Shown here: one piece after another, positions 32,269 to 42,500 of the stretch
Layout: every line of letters starts with the position of its first letter
Numbering within the stretch: position 1 is the stretch's first letter
Origin: Lagopus muta
Lineage: Eukaryota > Chordata > Aves > Galliformes > Phasianidae
Length of the DNA: 64,000 nucleotides
Direction: 5' to 3'
Assembly: GCF_023343835.1 (NCBI RefSeq)
Contig: NC_064437.1
Coordinates: forward strand, 26,387,001-26,451,000
Made by a program: the position numbers and the translations under genes
Notes under the pieces: model-generated
What the model was told of the DNA's origin: nothing
What the model saw: the letters and a program-made list of their open reading frames with translations, nothing else
Database searches by the model: none

Positions 32269-32637
32269 ATCTGACTAGATTTCATTCTTCTGTGTTTGTT
32301 TTTGTGCTCTCCTGACTACTTTTTCTTCTAGTACTGTTGTGGAACTGTGAAGTGGTGCAGTTGGTTGTGCTGCAGGCAGAAGTGAGTAGCCAGTGAATTT
32401 CTATTACTGGTCATGACTGTGTGCGTGTGATGGGGGAGATGCTAGATGTTAGCCTCTAATTGTGCTGCCATCTTGTAGCTGCAGGATTATTCTTAACCTC
32501 CTGCAGTAGATAATTCTATAGCAGCCAGCAGGCTTCACCTACCAAGGTACTGGGAATTGAATTTCGTATTTGAGGCTCCAATTATTTCAGTGCTCTGTAA
32601 AGAATGTAATTGCACAGACAGGCTAGGCATGTCTTAC

Positions 32638-32709
32638 GGGGTTATAATGATGTTGTCAAATGTCTGACCTGAAACTACTAATGTAGACTTCTCTTCGCTG
32701 AAAAACCCT
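32638..32709 (+). ncRNA. SNORD78: SNORD78 (box C/D snoRNA)
   Basis: GAS5 intron 9. Stem GGGGTT/AACCCT (one wobble). C box ATGATGT at 32647, D' CTGA at 32664, D CTGA at 32698. TCAAATGTCTGACCTGAAA matches human SNORD78. Confidence 0.93.
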
Positions 32710-33546
32710 GTGTCTGGCAGTAGCCATAGGTGTGCTGGTAATAGATCATTAATAACTTGCAATGGGAGGGAATTCTGTGTAGCAATGGATATAAAGGGGA
32801 ACTACTTTTCTTTGAGGCTTTTACAGAAGTTGCTCTCTAGGGGGGTATAGGAAAAGTGCTACCTATTTTTGAACTGTAATTTAGGATCTTTCCTGGAGGA
32901 GAATGCTTTGGAGGTAGCTGCTGCTTTTTTCTGGGATGGAGTTGGTGGAATGTGAATGCTTCTGTGCTGCCAGATAAATGGCAGATGTTCGTCTGCTGAT
33001 CGCATTTGTGAGCACCAGTAGCTTCAATTCATGTGTGGAATCACCAAAGACAGGTGGTGATAATTTTTCCAGAAGGAAAAAGAAGTTTCTGGAAGTCTTG
33101 TGGTTGTAATGCAGCACTAGCATTGTACTAAGAACTTACATCCTTGTGTTTATCTTAGATTTGAGAACGGAAGAACTGCCCAAGATTTTGTGCCAGATAC
33201 TTGGTTGGTAAGCTCTTTGCTTCTCAGTTGCCATGAAATATTTTAATGAGATGTGTCGACCAGTTGAAATATGTAAGTGCTTCTGGTGGAAAGAATGCCT
33301 AATCCTAGCAGTGTAGAGCTTGCATCAGTGACTGCTGCTGATAGAAAACAGTACAGTTACTGTTCAACTGTTTGTTGGGTAACTCATGCAGTGGATTTTT
33401 GCAAGGATTATTACTGAATAATGTAATAAATTACTTGTCTCTGTGGCAAGATGAGTTTTTACTTCATGTGAATGAGGCAAAGTCTGAAATACTGAGTGTC
33501 CACTAAGGGAAAACAACAGTAACAACTTCAAGCTTCTCTAAGCATG

Positions 33547-33625
33547 TACTGTTCATGATGATTAGTTGTAAGCAATGGGAATCTCTCTGAAAGAGACTGA
33601 GGAGGACCTTTGATCTGAAACAGTA
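33547..33625 (+). ncRNA. SNORD79: SNORD79 (box C/D snoRNA)
   Basis: GAS5 intron 10. Perfect 7-bp stem TACTGTT/AACAGTA. C box ATGATGA at 33555, D' CTGA at 33587, D CTGA at 33615. The guide ATGGGAATCTCT is that of SNORD79. Confidence 0.9.
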
Positions 33626-33737
33626 CACAGTTTTCAATCTTTCTTGAAACACTGCCAAGCAGAGTGTTAATAAAAAAAAATCATTGTTACAGAGTGAAGC
33701 TGAAGGGGAGCATGTGAGAAATAACACCAACTTTGAG

Positions 33738-34641
33738 GTAAGTTTAAACTAGAGTATATTTTGGAGGTTATGAGGGTCCACTAATCTCTGGGATGTTGTC
33801 ATAAGGGTGATGGTGCATGAAAGTTGATTTGTGTATTTTGTTGTGAGTCTTGCAATCCCTGCTGTTGGGAGAATAAAATTGTGTGCATGGAGCAACAGTG
33901 AGCTGCAGTTCTCAATTTGAGTTAGGAACTTTCCCAGCAAATCTGGTAGCCTGATAATTCTTAAACTGTAGTCACTGGTAAACTTCATGTCTTCTGTTTC
34001 TATGAAGAAAAGGCTTGGCCACAGTGGCTCAAAAAACATTTTTTATTGCTTGGTGTCTTCACACAGTAAAAATCATAAAAGCTGAATCAGTGGGGACTAC
34101 TTAAGCCAATATGTTGACAATTTAATACAGCAGAATGCACAGCAGCAGGCATACAACTCCTGGCTCAACACCTGCCTACCTGTATGGCTGTTCTGTGAAC
34201 TGACGCTAACACTGCTGCACACTTGGAATAAAAATACTCTTTAGCTGGCAAAAACTTCATAGTAGAATAATAGTAATCTTGCTTATGTTGGAGGTACACA
34301 AATTTAGGATTGAGTTGAAGATGTAGGTTGCTATAGCACTTTGTTCCAGTGGTTTTATGGGGCTTATATTGTAGGTATCAGCTCATTCCAACAAAATGAC
34401 TCTCAGTTAAAGTACCATTAAGCAAGTATAGCCAACTTTTTCTGATTCCTCTGGTGTTAGTGATTCTGTATTTCCAGTTCATTTAGGATTATAAGCTTTT
34501 TAATATTGCATTAGGTGTTACAAATTGAAGTTGCCAGTTGACAGCTGAAATCCAGCCTTTGTACAGGTTAAAATTAGTTTGATATTTTATAAACACACAT
34601 ACAGTGATGTCTTACTCTGAAACAATTTCTCTCTTCCTCAG
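33738..34641 (+). other. GAS5 intron 11, no snoRNA found
   Basis: The longest GAS5 intron after the first. I searched it by eye for C and D boxes with a closing stem and found none. On the opposite strand it holds AATAAAAAATGTTTTTTG (signal at 34042-34047), which looks like a poly(A) site for an antisense transcript. Confidence 0.5.
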
Positions 34642-34708
34642 GAAAGGACTGCTCTGCCACCTCACTGCGTAAGATAACACACATTAATTCTCTCTTCTGG
34701 GAGTATTG

Positions 34709-34787
34709 GTAACCACTGATGAAACTTGATTCTGCCAGATGAATTTCTGTGATATTACCATTTCCGTTCCATTCTTTCTGAGGTTAC
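34709..34787 (+). ncRNA. SNORD47: SNORD47 (box C/D snoRNA)
   Basis: GAS5 intron 12. Perfect stem GTAACC/GGTTAC. C box CTGATGA at 34717, D CTGA at 34778. The guide CCGTTCCATTCTTT before D matches SNORD47, including the following GGT. Confidence 0.93.
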
Positions 34788-34919
34788 ACAGCTGCTGAGA
34801 GGATCTCTTGGCAGGTGTGTCACTGCATGCTAAGTGTGTTTTCCTGCTTTAGGTGAGGATGCAACTTTGGAACTGTATGAGCAAACAGGTGAGTGTAGCT
34901 ATTAATAAAACTTAGTTGC

Positions 34920-35001
34920 TGGAACAGATGATGATGATTAAAACCTTAGCTTGAACTCTCTCACTGAACAGAGATGAAAACCTAAGGTCTGAGTTGTTCC
35001 A
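34920..35001 (+). ncRNA. SNORD81: SNORD81 (box C/D snoRNA)
   Basis: GAS5 intron 13. Perfect stem TGGAACA/TGTTCCA. C box ATGATGA near 34928, D' CTGA at 34964, C' AGATGAA near 34972, D CTGA at 34989. The guide CTTGAACTCTCTCA is identical to human SNORD81. Confidence 0.95.
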
Positions 35002-35153
35002 GTAAGCCTGTTGTACTGGTTTGGTGCCTTGTAACAGTTCTTATGCCTTACTTAATAGGTGGAAGATCCCGGGATAATGGGTTGCACTTACATGAGCGGC
35101 ATTAAAACAAGACTTTGTGATGTCAACATTTGCCTCATACACTGATTGGAGCC

Positions 35154-35159
35154 AATAAA
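35154..35159 (+). terminator. GAS5 poly(A) signal
   Basis: AATAAA in the last exon (from 35059), predicting cleavage around 35175. A GT-rich stretch (CCTGTTGTTGTGAACTG) follows. Confidence 0.85.
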
Positions 35160-36003
35160 ATCTTGTAAACTCTACCTGTTGTTGTGAACTGCTTTGTGAT
35201 TTGATTGCTTGCTATGAAGTAGCTCTAGGGTGTTTGATAAAAGCTACAATACTTGGTTTAGTGCAGGGAGCCAACTAGTTAAAAGAAATGCTAGTCCTGC
35301 AAGTGCTCTCTGCTGTAGAGTGTAGCTAATATGAGTGTTAAGGCAGACTGGAGTTGACCTGAGCAATACCTAGGTTTGGGTGAAGTTGAAAAGAAAAACA
35401 GCAGAACCACCCCAGGGCTTGGATTCTATCAACTCTTTTCTGCTGGATGAAGTCTGGTCTGGTCAGTGGCATTAGAACGGGGTATGACTGTCCATCCTCT
35501 GTGAGGAAGAAAAATGCTAGTAGAGGTGGGAGACTTGGATAATCCAATCCTGTTTTAAGGGTAGAAATGTTTGTATGGTACTAGAGCCTGTTAAGGCATA
35601 TCTGTTATCAAAACTCATTAATGCCATTATTTTCTGGAAAAACTAATGTTCTTCCCCCATCTTTTTGTGATGAAAAAGGAAACTTGCTGCTCTTAACACT
35701 TGAGCTATTGTATTGGTACAGCACTTTGAACAAGAAGAAAAAGTAGATAACTCTTACAGGAATATTTTCTGATGCTTCCCAGAATTGATTAAGAGGAACA
35801 AGATTGAGTTTCATCTCCCTCCCACTCCAGCTGGTGTGAACTACTTGAGTTTTTAGCCAGAGTAACTTCATCATAGATAAAATCAGTTAGAGATGTTCCT
35901 GTGTTTGCATACAAATATCTTCTGCAGTAAAGCAAAAGCCATTAATAGGGTCTGTTTCCCCTCAGAGTTGATTAGTAGCCTCCTAGTATTCTCTGACTCT
36001 GGA

Positions 36004-37451
36004 TTATTTCCTAAAATACCACACTTCATTGTGCCTGTTAAAGAGCTTGAAGGGACTGTCATAGCCTGCTGTGTAAAAGAAATCTTCATGGAATGGTTGG
36101 CCTCTGTTTCTTAAGAGTTTAGCCAAGGCTTCAGCTTCTTCAGCGTACTTATCTGGTGAGGCAAATCCACTGAAGGACCTGGTGGAAGGAAAAAGGAAAG
36201 GTTGTTTCATTCTGTTAGGAGTTCAGGCCAAAATGCAACTGTTCTCTGCTTTGTTTTTTTCCCCAGAAGTGCTGGGATGGGGAGCATCAGTATTTGAGCA
36301 ATTCTCATGCAGTGTACAGGTACATGCTACAGCTAAACTCCAGGCTCCTGGTTAGCATGGTATATTCACTGTACAGCTAAAAAGTTGATATAACTAAGAA
36401 TAGTGCAGCTTTTAGTTTGTCAGCTACACCCGTGCTGCTTACCTGACAAAGATGGCAGCTGCCTTCCGCTCCTCGACAAACACATCGGAGTCAGTGGGCT
36501 GTGGTGGGGAGTCCTGATGTTCAAATGGCACGAAGAAGGAGATCTTGAAGTCTGCACAGCCAGACTTTACCAGACATGTCACTGGCACAGTCATATCAAT
36601 CTTGATTTCTAAAGAAGGATGAAAGATCCGTAGTAAGCTGCAAGCAAAAATGGTGAATGCAAGTGTAAAGACTGCTGCAGGCTTAGCCTAAAATCAGGTG
36701 CCAAGGTGGCCTTGGTGTTGCAGCTGAAAAAATCTGTTTTTTATGGTGCCCTGCATGATTCTGCTTCTATCTGCAGAGCAATTCTGCACTGACGGTCATT
36801 GCCTGGGATGCAAATCCATCCTGATGTGGTTCTTTGAGCTGAAGTTTCGCATTTGAAAGTAGGAGTTCAAAACCAGTGTGTCCTACCTTTCTCATTCTTC
36901 CCCTGGATGTAGTGGAAGAGTTTCCAGAAGCCCTGGCGCATTGCTTCCTTCTGGGTCTCTCCCTTAATGACTGTGCTGACCCACTTGGCTGTCTCATACT
37001 GGCGCAGTTCGGAGTCCTTTGCCTGAGAGGCAGCAGAAGTTACAGTGACCACAAGCAGAATACTGAAGATGACACAAAAGGGTAGCTATTCTTCCCAAAT
37101 CAGCCTTAAAGCACTGTGATCAGAAAACCCCAGGCAGCCTCATAGCTGCAGGCACACCCCGAAATCAAACTTTGTCTTCTTCATTGCAAAACTACGCTGT
37201 TCTGCCTTAGAACAAGTTGCTTAGAATTTACAAGTGTCCCTTTTCCCACTTTGCTGTTAGGCATGAGCAGCGTTCATAGTAATGTTTCTTCATTGCTCAT
37301 CAAAGAATCCCAAATCCACCTTAGCTCTGCAGCACCTTGGCTGTAGAGAATCTCCTCCCAGGCCTTTAGCACTTACCATGGTCTCTATTGAGCTCCACCT
37401 AGGGGACTGCAGATCCAGGGACAGAAACGTTTGCTTGAAGGATTTGATCAT
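36004..37451 (-). CDS. SOUL: SOUL / haem-binding protein family (HEBP)
   Basis: A small cytosolic protein of the SOUL/HEBP family, whose members bind haem or tetrapyrroles with modest affinity. Chicken SOUL was described as a retina and pineal transcript; that this locus is that gene is my judgement. Coding exons on -: 37451-37377, 37022-36887, 36608-36443 and 36178-36004, all GT-AG and in phase, giving 183 residues (human HEBP1 is 189, HEBP2 205). Family landmarks in order: YETAKWVST (about 33-41), GFWKLFHYIQGKNEKEIKIDMTVPV across two exons (the conserved core strand), SFSGFAS, and the C-terminal signature FFYTAGYDSPFKLFNRHNEVW just before the end. The ATG is in a good context inside an exon whose acceptor lies just upstream (CTTTTCAG before 37461), so at least one untranslated 5' exon exists. 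It converges on GAS5, about 0.8 kb between stop and GAS5 end. Confidence 0.9.
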
Positions 37452-37469
37452 CTTGCCAGATCTGAAAAG

Positions 37470-39340
37470 GAGACAGAGTTTTTTGGCCTCTCCAGTCAAT
37501 GCGGCATAGATGGGATGTGAGAAAACAGTAAGGCTTTTCTGCTTAATTTCAACAGGTTTTCCTTGTCCTTTGGTTTCTAACCTGAAAGTAACACCTTTCA
37601 GCCCCATTATGAAGCAAAAAACTGTGAGGTTTAAAGTTCTAGCTTGAAATGTTAAGAGCCTTGGCTTATAATTTTTGTCATTACTCGCTAGATGACACTA
37701 CATAACCCATATCCAGACAAAGTCTGCCTTTATATGTTACAGTATCCCTAGCATGCATTTCATGTTGCAGAAGCAGCATGTCATTAAGCCACCATGAGTG
37801 CTGATAATGAGGTCATAGCGGGCCATCTTCTCAAAGCACAACTCAATTGTGTGTGATTTGGGCATTAGAACAAGCTTTGAGGTTATTTTGCATTTCTTTG
37901 CTTACAGCTGCCCTCACAAGAAGCTGTTGCCCCGTGACTGCTTTTCTTTTCTCATAGGCTTACAGCATTCAAGGTGGATGAATGTAATTAATAGCATCTC
38001 CCACCTGACTGCTCTGAGTGACAAGGTAAAATCGTGCCACCTCATATTACCAACAAAGACAGTGTCCATGTTTTGTTACTGACTGATAGCGGTATCTAAC
38101 ATAAGTGGTGCACCATGTGCAATCCATGACAAATATATTTTAAAAGTCTTGAGTTACGCTGCCTTTAACACAGTGGTTTGTGAACATCAGGCCACAACTA
38201 CGTATGTAAAACCAAGACTGCTTTCTGTTTGCTTTCAGTGGCCTGGTAGCCATGAATATGGTGTATATTACACTTGCAGCCCACAGGCTGCTAGAGACTA
38301 GAGTTGAATACTATTGATACCCCTGTACGCCTTGCTTTGATTCCCCTGTACACCTTGCTTGTGAGGTGGCTAAAGGGAGTTTTCTATTTGGGATTTATAA
38401 GGGTGAGAAGCTTTAAAAACCCACCCCAAACTGCTGGCAGTGCTTTCATTTACAATCCTTAAAGTATACAGACACGCATGCTGAAAAGCGCTATCTAGCA
38501 GCTGCTGTAGAGTTGTAGTACAGCAGTGAGTACGAGAATGATGTAACACGGACCTGATGGCAGCAGTTAAAAGCAGGCACTGTCCCTTTCCGTGTCCCAG
38601 CCTTAACATACAGCATAACTGCCCAGTCAGCACTTAGACCACAAGGCACTGTTCCACTCTAGTACGATTTCTGTCCGTAGTATTTACAAATCAAAAATAA
38701 CAAGGAAGCAGGAATCCAATTGCTTTATTAGAAGCAAATGTGAACAATCTATACTGAAACTTAATACGTGGATATGTTTTATCCTTTGCCATCTCAAAGA
38801 CAAAGCTGAAAAAACTTGGTTGGCACTTCCCTTTATTTCTCTTTGTCACACTTTGATAGGAAACAATTCATATGTAGCTGGTACCCTAGCAGAGAAATAA
38901 ATGTTCCTCCATTTCCATAGCTGCACTAGCTAGTCTGATTCTGTAATTGCCAGTCCTGACACGTTTTCAGAGCTGCTGCTCACAGCACTTTGTAACTTTG
39001 CAACCAAAACCATCATGACTGCATGCAAGAAATACTTTTGGATTACGTACATAAAACAGCTCTTTTTGGGGAAGAGAGAGGAAAACGAGTCTTCCAAATA
39101 TAGAGTTGAATTCATTCTTAGACCTACAGTAAAGCTTAGCTTTGGATTTTCTATTGTATTAATATATCTCTAACCCAAGAAGTCGTTTCCTGTTGCTGTT
39201 AACACAAAGGCTGAAAGGACAGAAAGCACAGCAGGCATCGCCACAGCTTACGCTGATGCAGTGAGTAAACGTAGCAAGAATAAGCCATTCCATGGAGCTG
39301 TTAGTTGCATTTAAGAGCGGAGAAAGTGGATGTACTTACA
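37470..39340 (-). other. Probable 5' intron of the SOUL gene
   Basis: No coding exon or repeat is recognised here. On - an AATAAAG at 38715-38721 could be a poly(A) signal, but no gene is seen leading to it. The stretch is best read as intron between a distal untranslated exon and the start-codon exon. Confidence 0.35.
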
Positions 39341-39344
39341 TTTT

Positions 39345-39560
39345 GGTGAACAGGCTGTCCTAGCTATTGGAGGCTGCGCGCACCCACGAGGTGCTACGAG
39401 TCGGTGTTTATTTTAGTTCGATCAGACTCCGCCCATGCCTCAGCCCCGCTGCAGGGGATGCTCTTAGGAAAACCGGAGCTCTGGGTCTCATTGGAGATCT
39501 TCCACACAAAAGGCCGAAAGCTCCACCTCCTGCCCACCAGGCAACACTGGGCCCGATGTG
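39345..39560 (-). promoter_or_regulatory. Possible promoter and untranslated first exon of SOUL
   Basis: A local GC- and CpG-richer island in AT-rich surroundings. On - it contains a CCAAT motif (TCCAATAG) and an A/T-rich AAAATAAA, and a strong donor CAAAAT|GTAAGT follows at about 39345. This would make a short untranslated exon for the downstream gene. The evidence is only the splice site and base composition. Confidence 0.35.
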
Positions 39561-42500
39561 TGATCTGGCTCCATGAGCAGTTTCACACCCTTGTGTAACT
39601 TCCACCGCTTCTATGGCACCGTGCCTACTTAGGGCTGGCTCAGCAATAGGTTTCGCACTCACAGGAGAAAGAACTGTACGAAAAAATAATGCCACACCCC
39701 TCCAACTCAGGTCAGGTGATGTTAGAGAATGAGAGCTTTTCCTTTTTAACCCTGGTGTGAAATGGTGGGTACAAATCTGGCTGTAAACAGCTAAGACCAT
39801 CCTCACAAGATTTCTGCTGACGTGTTATGAAAAGCACAGTGTTCTCTGATAGCTGGCTGTTTTGAATGGCATTTGGGGCTGGTCAGCCCCCTTAGCTCTT
39901 GGATATGTGCACAAAGGGGTTATACAGAGCTATTGTGAAATTCTATTGTGTTTATAGTACACAAAGTGAAGCTGGACTCTCCATTTAACCAGCTGCAGTT
40001 CTCGACATATTTAGATGCCAGCACAATAGGGCAAATTAAACTTCACCATTTGATTTCTAAGAACACCTCTCATGTTTCCCACACTTCACGCAGATTTCTT
40101 GCAGCTCGATTCACCCAAGCTCTCTGAGACATTTGAAATCAATAGCTGGGAATGACTTCTAATAGAAAACATGCTGCCTGCAGAGATCTATACCAGGGTG
40201 CTGGCTGATACACTTATATTCTAAAAGGTTCAATTAAAAAAAAAAAAAGTATATGCAAGTAGCACTTGCAAACCTTGATCTAATGCCATGAAAATAGGGT
40301 TGTGTAAAGAGGAATTTACCAGTTGAGCCTGTTAGAACATGCTAGGGCCTGAAACAGGTTCTCTGCAGGTTTAACTCTTCCTGTGGAGTAAACTGTTCCA
40401 CCTGTTTTCTGCTTGGATCAAACAGGAAAATCATCACCAAGGTGTTTTGAGAAGCTGTTATTTTCTGGAGTTTGCATTGGAGCTGCACTTGCTTCTGTAA
40501 GGTTAGCTGTTAAATTATTCTGTCACCCTAAATTTCCTGTGAAGTGTATGCTGATAATTACTTTCTCCAGAGCAGAGAAGGCCATGGAAGGACTACATCC
40601 TGCCACACCACTTTGGTCCATCTCAACACTTAGCCCTGCTCACATGCATGGAGGAGTATTGCCTTGAAATGGAGGGCGACTAAAATGTAGATAAACACAG
40701 GCCCACTGAATTCTTGTTTTGTTTCTGAAGCAGAGAACAAATCCCCAGTCAGTATGTATGTGCCCAGCTGATGTTTCTGCCCCCAACAAAGAGCTAACTG
40801 TTCCCAGTGGAGTAGCCTGAGGTTTGAGAACAATCATCAGTGTTCCCCCAAGAGGTTGTTTTTCAACCCTCTCTTGTTCCTCATGGATGCATTGTGAAGA
40901 CATGCCAACAGTTGTGAAGGGCAGCAGGGCAGCCATGAGGACATGCATTCAGTACATAACTATATATGTGCCTGTATCATAAACAACTGGGGGAAGGGGC
41001 AGGATGACAGCTGGCACATGGTTTTATCTCCAGGGTAACACCTGAGCACACTGATCTTAGCCATTGTCTGCTACACAAAAAAATAACATAAAAAAGCTGT
41101 TTTAGCAGCTTGAGGTCCTGGTAGTTTGCAGAACATACAGGCAGGGATGTTCGTCTGTACTGCTGGTGTGTCTGTCTATCTCTACTACATGGGGAAAGCA
41201 AGCCATATCATAATAGAAGCTTACATAAGTATGCTTTCATAAACATCAACCTCTTCTTGTACACTATACTTCTAATGCAAACATAGGTAAAAGACTTGTT
41301 GCTCACAGAAGAGCTCTAAAATATATTAATTAAGCAGATAATATTCAGTATCTCGTGTGTATGTATGTATGTGTGGGACTTGGCTGGTATTCTGTACAAT
41401 AGCTAACAAAGCAATATTTTTCTGTATTGTAAGCTCAAGAGGCAGTAATGAGAGTAAAAGCTCGCAGGCTATAGCTTGCTGTTTGTAGCTGGAACTTTAC
41501 TGTTTTCATAAGATACTTGTGTGTGTTACAGTGTAGTGCGCTTGGTATTTCAGGCTACCAACTTCTATTGGATAAATACAAGGACAAAGCTGTGGTACTG
41601 GTGGTTTCCATTTTTCCTCTGTGTAGACTTAGCTACACTTGTCATTAACAAGCCTAGACAAGCCCTTAAACAACATGCTGTAAAGCAAAAATGCCTAGGT
41701 TTGTTCTTTGTCGTAATTACAATCACTGCTGTCAAATGTATGCAAGTGTTTTTTAGCTCACCTTTATTCCTAGGGGTTCTTTTCACATTGCTTGCACAAA
41801 TTGATGAATCTTTTCCACTGGCCTAATTGTGTCAGCCTTAGACAAACTCATGGAAAATGTTTTGTTACAGTATAGTTAGTGATAACTTTGAGTCGTGTTC
41901 TTCTAACTGGGAAGTCTGTATACTGATATGAAAAAAAGGGTGTGTAAGGGACTGAGAGGAATGCACGCTGCTCACATGCTCCAGGCAGTCTTGCTTTCCT
42001 GCTTAAGCTTCTCCCAGCATCAGCTGCTCTTCCACTTGATGATTCTGATTTAAAAGAACTGGGAGTCTTCAGGTATAAATGCATTTGCTTTTGCAAACAC
42101 CTATCAGTTGCTGCAGAAGCTTCTACTTCAAAGCAGAGAAAGTAGGTGTTGATGTTTCTAGTTACTGAAAATAATGGTCTGAGTCTTTCTATATGATTAG
42201 ATGAACCTTATCTTTCTAATTCATCTGCTTAAAGAAACCTCTTATCTCCTTGCTCCAAAGAAAGAGAAAAGCTTCTAGCAAGTTCTATTTTCTTCTCATT
42301 TCCAATAAGGGAATGGGAATAACACAAGACTACCACCTTCTGAAGAAGCAGTTGAATGTACTGAAGTGCTGTTCCAAGAAGTCTCCATGTTATCCCTTGT
42401 AAATGGAAGATCTCTCTAATGAGGTGGTGTTTGGACCTTGTGCTGTAACATTTTATGTCAGTACAGCAACTTGCCATTGTTTGGTTGGCCTTCAGCCATA

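Larger units (their letters stand above)
28603..35176 (+). ncRNA. GAS5: GAS5 snoRNA host gene (non-coding, 5'TOP)
   Basis: A non-coding host transcript whose introns release box C/D snoRNAs that guide rRNA 2'-O-methylation in the nucleolus. The start is a terminal oligopyrimidine tract (about 28603, CTTTCC), the class whose translation is controlled by mTOR. Exons I infer from splice sites: 28603-28627, 29371-29407, 29599-29647, 30179-30218, 30486-30522, 30927-30959, 31185-31277, 31870-31895, 32332-32381, 33159-33207, 33693-33737, 34642-34668, 34853-34888, and 35059 to about 35176. All are short (25-118 bases), and none forms a long reading frame. AATAAA is at 35154. Most introns hold one snoRNA with its D box roughly 70-90 bases before the acceptor. 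The last exon shares GTGGA and ATTAAAACA with human GAS5. Intron 11 (33738-34641) shows no snoRNA. Intron 6 and intron 7 hold extra ones. Confidence 0.95.

Noticed and set aside
38711-38725. AATAAAG on - suggesting the 3' end of another gene
   Set aside because: No exon or coding frame leads into it from the right; the stretch is more simply SOUL 5' intron.
39408-39806. 132-codon open frame on - near the possible SOUL first exon
   Set aside because: No known domain. I also compared the region with U1 and U12 snRNA and tRNA patterns and saw no match.
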